Of a stretch of DNA of 7,395 bases, positions 1-6,872 are shown one piece after another; positions within the stretch are counted from its first letter, which is position 1; each line of letters starts with the position of its first letter. The notes under the pieces were generated by a model that saw only the letters and a program-made list of their open reading frames with translations, was not told the DNA's origin and made no database searches. Position numbers and translations under genes: made by a program. Origin of the DNA: Flavobacteriaceae bacterium. GTDB taxonomy: Bacteria; Bacteroidota; Bacteroidia; Flavobacteriales; Flavobacteriaceae. The DNA is taken from assembly GCA_030633225.1 (NCBI GenBank), contig DAOVTF010000091.1, positions 1-7,395 on the forward strand, given 5' to 3'.

Positions 1-252
1 AAAAGTTTTCAAGTATTAACTTATGCTTATATGTTTTCACATGACAAGGATGTGAATTTTGATTTTGAAAAGCAAAAATTGGAAAGCGGAATTATATCTT
101 TTAAAAATCTAAAATCAGGTTTTATGAAAGTAAATAATGACTTTATCACTCAAAATACAATTCAGGATTTTTTAGAACAATTTAATAACCTATTTTTAGA
201 AATATATAATAAAGATATACCATTTATAGAAAAAGAAATTGTTAGATATTAA
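1..252 (+). CDS. PD-(D/E)XK (RecB-family) nuclease, C-terminal fragment
   Basis: This is the 3' end of a gene whose start lies left of the window. The frame is open from base 1, so the first in-frame ATG (position 31) is internal and not the start. The first codons read K-S-F-Q-V-L-T-Y-A-Y. The Q-x-x-x-Y pattern (Gln at 10-12, Tyr at 22-24) matches the last conserved motif of RecB/AddB-type PD-(D/E)XK nuclease domains, where it helps position DNA near the catalytic site. The rest (residues about 25-83) reads like the C-terminal tail I recall from flavobacterial PD-(D/E)XK nuclease family proteins, with an I-I-S-F-K-N-L-K-S-G segment and an acidic, hydrophobic last helix. Such proteins usually take part in DNA break repair with a UvrD-type helicase. 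The catalytic Asp/Glu/Lys residues are outside the window, so activity cannot be judged. The family call rests on one motif plus general resemblance. Confidence 0.7.
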   Translation, partial: KSFQVLTYAYMFSHDKDVNFDFEKQKLESGIISFKNLKSGFMKVNNDFITQNTIQDFLEQFNNLFLEIYNKDIPFIEKEIVRY

Positions 253-286
253 TATTAGTTCAATCAATTCTAAAAAAACGATTCCA

Positions 287-1129
287 ATGAAAATCATAAA
301 GAATATAACAATAAATAGTAAGTATAAAAAACCAATATTAACAGATTTATTCTATGTGGAAAACAATAAACCTAAGCAAATTGTAATATTTTGCCACGGA
401 TATAAAGGATATAAAGATTGGGGTGCATGGAATTTAGTTGCTAAGGAGTTTGCAAAACAAGATATTTTCTTTGTTAAGATAAGTTTTTCTCATAATGGAG
501 GCACTAAAGAACAACCAATAGATTTTCCTGACCTAGAAGCATTTGGAAATAATAATTTTACTAAAGAATTAGATGATTTAGATTCAGTAATAAATTGGGT
601 TTTACAAAATGATTCCATTGAGAATGAAATTAATTCAAAGCAAATTACATTAATTGGCCATTCTCGAGGTGGTGGAATTGTTCTTGTAAAAGCTAGTGAG
701 GATAATAGAATTACTAAAGTGAGTACCTGGGCAGGAGTTTCTGATTTTGGTTCAAGATTTCCAGAAGGTGACCAATTAAATATTTGGAAAAAAAATAATG
801 TTGCCTATATAACTAATGCAAGAACAAATCAGCAAATGCCACACTATTATCAATTCTATCTTAACTTTAAAGAAAATGAAACCAGACTTCATATTAAAAG
901 CGCTGTTAATAAATTGAATATTCCTTATTTGGTTGTACATGGATCAAATGACGAATCGGTTTTGGTAAATGAAGCAAATGATCTTTTTTCTTGGAACCCT
1001 AAAAATAATCTTCACATAGTTGAAAAATCAGATCATTCTTTTGGAAGTAAACAACCTTGGGAAAGTGAAAATTTACCTTTAGATCTAGAAAAAGTTGTTA
1101 GAAAAACAATTGATTTTCTCAAACAATAA
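287..1129 (+). CDS. Alpha/beta hydrolase (serine hydrolase fold), 280 aa
   Basis: Soluble, probably cytoplasmic hydrolase of the alpha/beta fold; no signal peptide is visible. With the start at 287, the oxyanion-hole H-G is at residues 37-38 (F-C-H-G-Y-K-G). The nucleophile elbow G-H-S-R-G-G-G places the catalytic Ser at 126. The likely acid is Asp222 in H-G-S-N-D, and the catalytic His is 250 in S-D-H. The triad is therefore complete and the length is normal for a single-domain hydrolase. The substrate cannot be told; esterase, acyl-peptide or thioester cleavage are all possible. The frame also has a TTG at 239 overlapping the upstream stop. I prefer ATG 287 because the resulting M-K-I-I-K N-terminus looks like the start I recall for flavobacterial homologues and because TTG starts are rare. 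The gene lies 34 bp after the nuclease gene on the same strand, so co-transcription is likely. Confidence 0.85.
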   Translation: MKIIKNITINSKYKKPILTDLFYVENNKPKQIVIFCHGYKGYKDWGAWNLVAKEFAKQDIFFVKISFSHNGGTKEQPIDFPDLEAFGNNNFTKELDDLDSVINWVLQNDSIENEINSKQITLIGHSRGGGIVLVKASEDNRITKVSTWAGVSDFGSRFPEGDQLNIWKKNNVAYITNARTNQQMPHYYQFYLNFKENETRLHIKSAVNKLNIPYLVVHGSNDESVLVNEANDLFSWNPKNNLHIVEKSDHSFGSKQPWESENLPLDLEKVVRKTIDFLKQ

Positions 1130-1140
1130 TCTTTGTTTTT
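1121..1140 (+). terminator. Weak hairpin over the hydrolase stop codon
   Basis: AAACAA (1121-1126) can pair with TTGTTT (1133-1138) around a 6-nt loop, and T residues follow to 1140. The stem has only six mostly A:T pairs, so this is at best a weak terminator for the nuclease-hydrolase transcript. The much stronger hairpin ending at 1332 may be the real stop. Confidence 0.2.
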
Positions 1141-1271
1141 AAAATTAAATCAAAAATAATTTATTTATTATGTTAACCTTTTTTATTATTAATCATTAAT
1201 AGGTGAAAGAAAAAGTAAAAAAGTATTTTCCCCAATAAATGTTGAAATAAAAGAAAGAGTATTTTGGATGT

Positions 1272-1300
1272 ATTGTTTCCTACTTCAATTGGAAAACAAT
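1272..1300 (+). other. Stem-loop directly upstream of a terminator
   Basis: ATTGTTTCC (1272-1280) pairs with GGAAAACAAT (1291-1300), leaving one bulged A and a 10-nt loop. It ends one base before the next hairpin begins at 1302, so an RNA crossing the region would fold into two consecutive stem-loops followed by a U-tract. This suits a short non-coding RNA or a structured 3' UTR. A possible -7-like sequence, TATTTTGG, starts at 1260. I did not recognise a named RNA family. Confidence 0.4.
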
Positions 1301-1301
1301 C

Positions 1302-1332
1302 AAAAGAGCCAATTAGTTTTGGCTCTTTTTTT
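1302..1332 (+). terminator. Intrinsic (Rho-independent) terminator
   Basis: AAAAGAGCCAA (1302-1312) pairs perfectly with TTGGCTCTTTT (1319-1329) around the 6-nt loop TTAGTT, giving an 11-bp stem with a GAGCC core. A run of seven T covers 1326-1332. It is oriented for plus-strand transcripts. It lies about 170 nt past the hydrolase stop, so it ends either a long 3' UTR or a separate small transcript, and it insulates the nrd promoter from upstream transcription. Confidence 0.85.
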
Positions 1333-1443
1333 GTTTAACAATTTATGCATTCAAAATAATCTCTTTATCATTCTGAAACTGTGATTGTTCCATATTTATT
1401 TATAAACATCTCACCCTACTTGTTAAAAACTTTTTACTCAATG

Positions 1444-1483
1444 TGAATAAATAAGATTTTTTATTCAATCAAAATATTGAATA
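1444..1483. repeat. Alternating TGAATA half-sites, candidate operator
   Basis: Three copies of the same hexamer alternate in orientation: TGAATA at 1444-1449, TATTCA at 1462-1467 and TGAATA at 1478-1483. The first pair extends to an 8-bp inverted repeat (1444-1451 with 1460-1467, 8-nt gap). The second pair also extends to 8 bp (TATTCAAT 1462-1469 with ATTGAATA 1476-1483, 6-nt gap). The second dyad fills the spacer of the candidate nrdB promoter, where a bound repressor would block RNA polymerase. The regulator, if any, is unknown. The low GC content makes chance dyads fairly likely. Confidence 0.35.
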
Positions 1484-1487
1484 TTTG
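1457..1487 (+). promoter_or_regulatory. Candidate nrdBA promoter, Bacteroidota type
   Basis: AATATTTG (1480-1487) matches five of the six fixed positions of the -7 element TAnnTTTG. TTTT at 1457-1460, 19 nt upstream, is a 3-of-4 match to the -33 element TTTG. Transcription would start near 1492-1494, giving a leader of about 50 nt before nrdB. In DNA this AT-rich such matches arise easily by chance, so this is a candidate only. Confidence 0.3.
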
Positions 1488-1541
1488 TAACGCAGATTCC
1501 CCAAGCATTTTTAAATTATAACCAACCCCAATTCTCAAATT

Positions 1542-2513
1542 ATGTCAAATATTGAGCCTATTTTACGACCAAACAAAGATCGTTTTGTTATATTTCCAAT
1601 TCAGCATAATGACTTATGGGATTGGTATAAAAAGCAAGAAGCAAGTTTTTGGACAGCAGAAGAAATAGATCTAGATCAAGACGTAATTGATTGGAATAAC
1701 AAATTGAATGATGATGAACGATACTTTCTCAAACATATTTTGGCATTTTTTGCTGCATCAGATGGTATTGTAAATGAAAATTTAGCCGAGAATTTTGTAA
1801 GTGAAGTCCAATATACAGAAGCTAAATTCTTTTATGGTTTTCAATTGATGATGGAAAATATTCACTCAGAGGTATATTCCTTATTAATTGATACTTATAT
1901 CAAAAATAAAAAAGAAAAGGATGAATTATTCAGAGCTATTGAAATATTCCCAGCAATTAAAGAAAAAGCCGACTGGGCATTAAAGTGGATTGAAAGTGAT
2001 AGTTTTGCTGAAAGGCTTATTGCATTTTCGGCAGTAGAAGGAATTTTCTTTTCGGGTAGTTTTTGTTCAATTTTTTGGATGAAAAAACGCGGACTTTTAC
2101 CTGGCCTTACTTTTTCAAATGAATTGATCAACCGTGATGAAGGGTTGCACGCAGATTTTGCTGTTTATTTGCATCAAAATCATATCATAAATAAAGTCCC
2201 TAAAGAAAGAATTACTGAAATTTTAGTTAACGCTCTTGATATTGAAAGAGTATTTATAACGGAATCATTACCTGTAAGTTTAATTGGTATGAATTCAAAA
2301 TTAATGACACAATATCTGGAATTTGTTACAGATAGATTACTACTTGAATATGGTTGTGATAAAGTTTATAATGCAACAAACCCATTTGACTTTATGGAAA
2401 TGATCTCTTTAGAAGGGAAAACAAATTTCTTTGAAAAAAGAGTTTCTGAATATCAAAAAGCAGGAGTAAAATCAGGTGGAACAGGAAGTATTTCATTTGA
2501 TGCGGATTTCTAA
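1542..2513 (+). CDS. nrdB: Class I ribonucleotide reductase, radical-generating beta subunit (R2), 323 aa
   Basis: Cytoplasmic ferritin-like subunit that builds a metal-tyrosyl radical and passes it to NrdA for reduction of ribonucleoside diphosphates. All six expected metal ligands are visible: Asp74 (A-A-S-D-G-I-V-N), Glu105 and His108 (M-E-N-I-H-S-E), Glu166 (A-V-E-G), Glu200 and His203 (R-D-E-G-L-H). The radical tyrosine is Tyr112, four residues after His108 as in mammalian R2. Trp37 (S-F-W-T-A-E-E) and Tyr304 (E-K-R-V-S-E-Y) fit the radical-transfer path, and the acidic-aromatic tail F-D-A-D-F is the NrdA docking peptide. The sequence tracks mammalian R2 very closely, apart from lacking the long N-terminal extension, and it has no N-terminal ATP-cone. 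Start 1542 gives the normal length. nrdA follows after 83 bp with no terminator between, so the two probably form an operon. Tyr112 argues for a tyrosyl-radical enzyme, although the metal cannot be read from sequence. Confidence 0.97.
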   Translation: MSNIEPILRPNKDRFVIFPIQHNDLWDWYKKQEASFWTAEEIDLDQDVIDWNNKLNDDERYFLKHILAFFAASDGIVNENLAENFVSEVQYTEAKFFYGFQLMMENIHSEVYSLLIDTYIKNKKEKDELFRAIEIFPAIKEKADWALKWIESDSFAERLIAFSAVEGIFFSGSFCSIFWMKKRGLLPGLTFSNELINRDEGLHADFAVYLHQNHIINKVPKERITEILVNALDIERVFITESLPVSLIGMNSKLMTQYLEFVTDRLLLEYGCDKVYNATNPFDFMEMISLEGKTNFFEKRVSEYQKAGVKSGGTGSISFDADF

Positions 2514-2596
2514 ATTACCAGATTGATTCGAATCTTTAGAAGCATCATTTAAGTCAAAACACCAATTAATAATAGTAAAAATAGTAAATCAATAAT

Positions 2597-4996
2597 ATGT
2601 TTGTAGTAAAAAGAGATGGAAAAAGAGAACCCGTAATGTTTGATAAAATTACGGCTAGAGTAAGAAAATTATGCTACGGATTAAATGATTTAGTTGATCC
2701 CATTAAAGTTTCTATGAGGGTAATTGAAGGTGTTTATGATGGTGTTTCAACATCTGAGTTAGATAATCTTGCAGCTGAAATTGCAGCCACTTTAACTACA
2801 ACACATCCTGATTATGCCAAGGTTGCAGCTCGAATTTCGGTATCCAATCTACATAAAAAGACTAAAAAATCATTTAGTGAAACCATGACCGATCTACATG
2901 ATTATGTTAATCCTAGAACGGGTAAAAAAGCTCCAATGATCGCTAAGGATGTGTATAAGATCATGATGAAAAATGCTGATAAATTGGATTCAACCATTAT
3001 TTATAATCGTGATTTTGGATATGATTTTTTCGGATTTAAAACTTTGGAACGCTCTTATTTATTAAAAATTAATGGCCAAATTGTTGAGCGCCCACAACAT
3101 ATGTTAATGAGGGTATCAATAGGTATTCATAAAGAAGATATTGATGCTGCTATAGAAACTTATGAATTAATGAGTAAACGTTTTTTTACCCATGCAACCC
3201 CAACTCTTTTTAATGCAGGAACACCAAAACCTCAAATGTCATCATGTTTTTTGTTACAGATGCAGGATGATAGTATTGACGGAATTTACGATACTTTAAA
3301 GCAAACTGCTAAAATTTCACAATCTGCTGGGGGAATAGGTCTTTCTATTCATAATATAAGAGCAACAGGTTCGTATATAAGAGGTACTAATGGAACTTCT
3401 AATGGTATTGTGCCAATGTTACGAGTTTACAATGATACGGCTCGTTATGTAGATCAAGGTGGAGGTAAAAGAAAAGGTTCATTTGCAATGTATATTGAAC
3501 CTTGGCATGCTGATGTTTTTCAATTTTTAGATTTGAAAAAGAACCATGGTAAAGAAGAAATGCGTGCTAGAGATTTGTTTTATGCCATGTGGATACCAGA
3601 CTTGTTTATGAAACGTGTTGAAGAAAATGGAGATTGGACTTTAATGTGCCCAAATGAATGTCCACATTTATTTGATACTTATGGAGATGAATTTGAAAAA
3701 CTATATACCGGATATGAAGAGGTTGGAAAAGGTAGAAAAACAATTAAAGCTCGTGAACTTTGGGAGAAGATATTAGAAGCTCAAATTGAAACTGGTAATC
3801 CGTACATGTTGTACAAAGATGCAGCTAACCGAAAATCTAATCATAAAAATTTAGGGACAATTAGATCTTCCAATTTATGTACTGAAATTATGGAATATAC
3901 AGCTAAAGATGAAGTTGCTGTATGTAACCTAGCATCTATTGCTATACCTATGTATATAAGTGAAAGTGCTCAAGGTGAAAAGTTTTTTGACCATAAAAAA
4001 CTTTTTAAAGTAACTAAGAAGATTACTAAAAATTTAGATACTGTAATTGATCAAAATTATTATCCTGTAAAAGAAGCTGAAAATTCTAATTTCCGTCATC
4101 GTCCGATTGGTTTAGGTATTCAAGGTTTAGCAGATGCATTTATTATGTTGCGTATGCCTTTTACCAGTGATGAAGCTAAAAAATTAAATCAAGAGATTTT
4201 TGAAACCATTTATTTTGCTGCACTTACGGCTTCTATGGAATTGGCAAAAGTAAAAGAACCCTATTCAACTTTTAAAGGCTCACCAATTTCAAAAGGAGAG
4301 TTTCAATTTAATATGTGGAATGTATCGGAAGATGACCTTAGCGGAAGATGGGATTGGAAAAAGTTGCGCAAACAAATTCTAGAAAATGGAGTGAGAAACT
4401 CCTTATTAGTTGCACCAATGCCAACAGCTTCTACATCTCAAATATTAGGAAATAATGAGGCTTTTGAACCATATACCTCTAACATTTATACACGTAGAGT
4501 TTTATCGGGAGAATTTATTGTAGTAAACAAACATTTATTAGAAGATCTAGTAGAATTGAATTTGTGGAACAATGAGATGAAAGAAGAAATTATGCGTGCA
4601 AACGGATCAATTCAGCATATTGATATAATTCCTCAAGATTTAAAAGAGTTGTATAAAACAGTTTGGGAAATGAGCATGAAAGATATTATTGATATGTCTC
4701 GTCAAAGAGGCTATTTTATCGATCAGTCTCAATCCATGAACTTGTTTATGCAAGATCCCGATTTTGGAAAATTAACTTCTATGCATTTCTACGCCTGGAA
4801 ATCAGGTTTAAAAACAGGAATGTATTATTTAAGAACAAAATCAGCAGTAAATGCAATTCAGTTTACTGTTTCTAAAAAGAAAGAAAGTTTACCAGCTGGA
4901 GCAGAGGAAGAAAAACCTTTAACGGGTGAAGAATTAAAACAAATGTTGATCAATTCTCAAAACAATCCTGATGATTGTGAGATGTGTGGATCGTAG
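2597..4996 (+). CDS. nrdA: Class I ribonucleotide reductase, catalytic alpha subunit (R1), 799 aa
   Basis: Catalytic subunit that reduces ribonucleoside diphosphates to deoxyribonucleotides for DNA synthesis. An N-terminal ATP-cone (about residues 1-90, V-V-K-R-D-G-K-R then F-D-K-I) should give overall activity control by ATP/dATP. Asp56 aligns with the human Asp57 needed for dATP inhibition. The ten-stranded barrel carries the redox pair Cys217 (M-S-S-C-F-L-L) and Cys443 (V-A-V-C-N-L-A). The thiyl-radical site N-L-C-T-E supplies Asn426, Cys428 and Glu430. P-M-P-T-A-S-T is at 607-613, and Tyr743-Tyr744 are the radical-transfer tyrosines. The tail ends C-E-M-C-G-S (Cys794, Cys797), the shuttle pair re-reduced by thioredoxin or glutaredoxin. 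Sequence and length follow human RRM1 (792 aa) closely. The start is fixed by the conserved N-terminus. There is no Shine-Dalgarno; the A-rich leader contains a tandem 9-mer AATAGTAAA (2571-2579, 2580-2588). Confidence 0.98.
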   Translation: MFVVKRDGKREPVMFDKITARVRKLCYGLNDLVDPIKVSMRVIEGVYDGVSTSELDNLAAEIAATLTTTHPDYAKVAARISVSNLHKKTKKSFSETMTDLHDYVNPRTGKKAPMIAKDVYKIMMKNADKLDSTIIYNRDFGYDFFGFKTLERSYLLKINGQIVERPQHMLMRVSIGIHKEDIDAAIETYELMSKRFFTHATPTLFNAGTPKPQMSSCFLLQMQDDSIDGIYDTLKQTAKISQSAGGIGLSIHNIRATGSYIRGTNGTSNGIVPMLRVYNDTARYVDQGGGKRKGSFAMYIEPWHADVFQFLDLKKNHGKEEMRARDLFYAMWIPDLFMKRVEENGDWTLMCPNECPHLFDTYGDEFEKLYTGYEEVGKGRKTIKARELWEKILEAQIETGNPYMLYKDAANRKSNHKNLGTIRSSNLCTEIMEYTAKDEVAVCNLASIAIPMYISESAQGEKFFDHKKLFKVTKKITKNLDTVIDQNYYPVKEAENSNFRHRPIGLGIQGLADAFIMLRMPFTSDEAKKLNQEIFETIYFAALTASMELAKVKEPYSTFKGSPISKGEFQFNMWNVSEDDLSGRWDWKKLRKQILENGVRNSLLVAPMPTASTSQILGNNEAFEPYTSNIYTRRVLSGEFIVVNKHLLEDLVELNLWNNEMKEEIMRANGSIQHIDIIPQDLKELYKTVWEMSMKDIIDMSRQRGYFIDQSQSMNLFMQDPDFGKLTSMHFYAWKSGLKTGMYYLRTKSAVNAIQFTVSKKKESLPAGAEEEKPLTGEELKQMLINSQNNPDDCEMCGS

Positions 4997-5000
4997 GGTA

Positions 5001-5045
5001 TTTAAAATGAAACAACCTGCTAATAGCAGGTTGTTTCATTTTAAA
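5001..5045. terminator. Bidirectional terminator between convergent genes
   Basis: A perfect 20-bp inverted repeat (5001-5020 with 5026-5045) encloses the 5-nt loop TAATA. The inner part is GC-richer (AACCTGC/GCAGGTT) and the outer part is A on one side and T on the other, so both directions yield a stable hairpin with a U-rich 3' side. It begins 4 bp after the nrdA stop and ends 4 bp before the stop of the minus-strand lipoprotein gene, so it can serve both. Confidence 0.92.
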
Positions 5046-5049
5046 ATAA

Positions 5050-5766
5050 CTAAAGGCATGCTTTTTCAATAATAGCCTTTGCAATTAATTTAGCTTTGTC
5101 AAGGTTGTAGTCATTTCCTTTATTCAAATCAACATTTACTGTGAATTGATAATCGCCAACTAAAACTTTTAAATCGTTTACTTTATGCTCCCAAACAGCA
5201 GCATCACCAATTCCAATAATTTCTAAATATGCAAAATTAAAACCGATAGATTCGCTAAGCATTTCAGCATTTGATTTGTCTGTTTTTTGTCTAACAGGGT
5301 CAGTATATAATACTAAAGAGTCATAGAGTTTTTTTAATTCTGCTTGTTCTTCAGGAGTTCGAGTATGATACTTAGCATAAAATCGATCAATTGGAGCCTT
5401 ACTTTTATAGAGCTTTATTTTAGATATTTGTTTTAACCTTACAATATTTCTTTGTCTTCCTATTTTCCATTTACAATTCACCTGAGCAAAATCTTTATCT
5501 TTTATAATTTGTTCTGATACTTTTGCAACATCAACTACTGCATCACCAAAATCAACAAATTTACCAACCAGACCTTTGGTTAGAATTTCCTCTGGCTTTC
5601 CATAATATTTTTCTAAACAGTTATTATTTTTTATTATTTCTGACTTTTCTTCAGCTTGAATTTTTGATTTTAAAAGAATTTCGTTTTTATGAGAACCATT
5701 CCCACAAGCAAAAACTAACATAGCTATGAGACTAGATAAGATAAAGATATTCGATAGTTTTTTCAT
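5050..5766 (-). CDS. Putative lipoprotein of unknown function, 238 aa
   Basis: The N-terminus has two Lys, a hydrophobic stretch (about residues 7-19) and V-F-A-C-G-N. This is a lipobox-like site predicting cleavage before Cys21 and lipid attachment there. No acidic residues follow the Cys directly, so I see no obvious signal for surface export in Bacteroidota and expect a periplasm-facing lipoprotein, which is an inference. Beyond Cys21 there are Cys50, Cys98 (V-N-C-K-W) and a near-terminal Cys237. A G-I-G-D-A-A segment (185-190), two beta-like strands (L-K-V-L-V-G and Q-F-T-V-N-V) and a last helix with A-K-L-I-A-K-A-I complete it. This order (Cys near the start, C-x-W, G-I-G-D, final Ala/Lys helix) recalls small bacterial solute-binding-like lipoproteins of the DUF3558 style, but the resemblance is weak. 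The gene converges on nrdA and diverges from the DUF4412-like gene. Function unknown. Confidence 0.8.
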   Translation of the reverse strand: MKKLSNIFILSSLIAMLVFACGNGSHKNEILLKSKIQAEEKSEIIKNNNCLEKYYGKPEEILTKGLVGKFVDFGDAVVDVAKVSEQIIKDKDFAQVNCKWKIGRQRNIVRLKQISKIKLYKSKAPIDRFYAKYHTRTPEEQAELKKLYDSLVLYTDPVRQKTDKSNAEMLSESIGFNFAYLEIIGIGDAAVWEHKVNDLKVLVGDYQFTVNVDLNKGNDYNLDKAKLIAKAIIEKACL

Positions 5767-5885
5767 ATGATAAATTTATTATTTATTTAAAAATTAAGGA
5801 AACATGTTTACTTTTAAAATTTTTAAGTACTAAATGTTACACAAGCTAAATTATAAAATATTTTTAAGGAATAAAAATCAATATT
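5767..5885. promoter_or_regulatory. Divergent intergenic region with a 10-bp palindrome
   Basis: These 119 bp separate two genes transcribed away from each other, so both promoters should lie here. I found no convincing TAnnTTTG-type element in either direction. The one clear symmetrical motif is AAACATGTTT (5800-5809), a perfect 10-bp palindrome 34 bp from the lipoprotein start and 76 bp from the other start. It could be an operator shared by both genes, but there is no second copy in the region. Confidence 0.3.
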
Positions 5886-6761
5886 ATGAAATTACCTAAT
5901 AAAAACGTATTAATCCTTCTATTTTGTATAATAAGTACAAGTGTAGTAAATGCTCAATTTTTAAAGAGATTAAATAGAGAAGTTCAAAGATCTGCTGAAA
6001 ATGCAGCTATTAACAGAGCCGAACAAATAGCAGCAGATGCTGCAGGCGATGCCATCGAAAAAGGTGTAACTAAAGGAATTGAATCTCTTTTTGCTAATAA
6101 ATTTGGTGATTCAACATCTTCAGTGAATATTGTAGATCCATCAACATTACCCAATAGTTATGAATTTGAATGGATGTACACTCTGCAAATGCAAACTAAT
6201 AATGGCTTATTTAATATAGATTATTTTTTAAAACCGAAAGCAACATATTTTGGTGCAAAACCAGATATAAAACAATCAAAAACAATGGGAAATATGTTTA
6301 TGGTAATGGATTTAGAAAGAAATACCAATACCATTTTTATGGAATCTAATGGCACTAAAATGGCAATGCCTTCCTCTATATCAAATGATATGAATATGGA
6401 AAGCGAAAATGAATCAAAAGAATACACTTTTAAAGAAATTGGCATCAAAAAAATATTAGGGTACCAATGTCAGGGATATAAAATGGAAAATGAAGATTCT
6501 GTAATGATAGTTTATATTACTAAAGATGCACCAGTAAGTTTTACCCAACTTTTTAGTGCAGATACTAAAAACATTCCCAAAGGATTTAACTCTAAATGGT
6601 TAACCAAATTAGAGAATGGTTTAGTAATGGAAATGGAACACACTAATAAAAATGAAAATAACACAATAACAAAAATGAATTGTATTGCCTTAAATAAAAA
6701 TGCTTTTACTATTAATAAAAGCGATTATCAGTTTATGAACATGCCTTTATCCGGTAAATAA
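5886..6761 (+). CDS. Secreted DUF4412-like protein, 291 aa
   Basis: An N-terminal signal peptide is clear: K-L-P-N-K, a hydrophobic core at about 8-20, then V-N-A before Gln24, a normal signal peptidase I site. Residues about 25-70 form an alanine-rich helix with alternating charge. From about residue 92 the sequence (Y-E-F-E-W-M-Y, then D-Y-F-L-K-P, then M-F-M-V-M-D and K-M-A-M-P) matches the pattern I recall for DUF4412 proteins of Bacteroidota. It is followed by I-L-G-Y-Q-C-Q-G-Y-K-M (Cys195) and a strand-rich end. No lipobox or transmembrane segment is seen after the signal, so a periplasmic or outer-membrane-associated beta-rich protein is likely. Residues 134-171 contain nine Met. The biochemical role of the family is not known to me. 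The start at 5886 is supported by the signal peptide. Confidence 0.82.
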   Translation: MKLPNKNVLILLFCIISTSVVNAQFLKRLNREVQRSAENAAINRAEQIAADAAGDAIEKGVTKGIESLFANKFGDSTSSVNIVDPSTLPNSYEFEWMYTLQMQTNNGLFNIDYFLKPKATYFGAKPDIKQSKTMGNMFMVMDLERNTNTIFMESNGTKMAMPSSISNDMNMESENESKEYTFKEIGIKKILGYQCQGYKMENEDSVMIVYITKDAPVSFTQLFSADTKNIPKGFNSKWLTKLENGLVMEMEHTNKNENNTITKMNCIALNKNAFTINKSDYQFMNMPLSGK

Positions 6762-6872
6762 TAGAAGGAGTTAAATTCAACAATTTCCTCAAATTCCAAA
6801 AGATATTAATTGGTATATAAAAACCTTTGTAAAACTAGATTAGAATAAACTAATCCTTCAAAAAAAAACAAG
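6762..6872. promoter_or_regulatory. Leader of the leucine-rich-repeat gene, candidate -7 element
   Basis: AACCTTTG (6822-6829) matches five of six fixed positions of the Bacteroidota -7 element TAnnTTTG and would place the transcript start near 6835, with a leader of about 38 nt. No TTTG sits at the right distance upstream, so the -33 side is unsupported. The leader contains a small hairpin, GATTAG (6838-6843) with CTAATC (6850-6855), and ends in an A-rich stretch before ATG 6873. No T-tract terminator for the upstream gene is visible. Confidence 0.3.

Larger units (their letters stand above)
1130..1541. other. 412-bp intergenic region before nrdB
   Basis: No credible coding sequence is visible on either strand; the only open frames are under about 20 codons. 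The left part (1130-1270) is very AT-rich and has no clear structure. The middle (1272-1332) holds two adjacent hairpins, the second a convincing intrinsic terminator. The right part (1334-1541) is the upstream region of nrdB, with a candidate promoter and three alternating TGAATA/TATTCA half-sites. I see no cobalamin riboswitch box and could not pick out an NrdR-box pair with the usual palindromic consensus. Confidence 0.6.

Noticed and set aside
31..252. A separate 73-residue gene starting at ATG 31
   Set aside because: The same frame is open to base 1 and carries the Q-x-x-x-Y nuclease motif upstream of that ATG, so it is the tail of a longer gene.
239..286. A TTG start at 239 that would extend the hydrolase by 16 residues and overlap the nuclease stop
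   Set aside because: TTG starts are rare, the added residues look like non-conserved leader, and ATG 287 gives the N-terminus expected for the family.
1345..1395. Minus-strand 16-codon frame (M-E-Q-S-Q-F-Q-N-D-K-E-I-I-L-N-A) before nrdB
   Set aside because: It is too short to support without conservation or a promoter, and similar frames arise often by chance in such DNA.
1130..1541. Cobalamin riboswitch or tRNA in the gap before nrdB
   Set aside because: No B12-box-like core, cloverleaf or CCA end could be found. Only the two hairpins and promoter-proximal dyads stand out.
1895..2131. Minus-strand open frame of 78 codons inside nrdB
   Set aside because: It lies wholly antisense to a highly conserved gene, and its low-complexity Ser/Phe-rich product looks like a shadow.
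2525..2534. 10-bp palindrome GATTCGAATC between nrdB and nrdA as an operator or terminator
   Set aside because: It has no loop and no T-tract, and there is no sign of a separate nrdA promoter. A single palindrome of this length is weak evidence.
5523..5723. Plus-strand open frame of 66 codons antisense to the lipoprotein gene
   Set aside because: Its product is rich in Gln, His, Phe and Leu, as expected from reversed AT-rich code. The minus-strand gene has a signal peptide and normal composition.
6221..6448. Minus-strand open frame of 75 codons inside the DUF4412-like gene
   Set aside because: It is antisense to a well-supported secreted protein and has no recognisable domain or leader.
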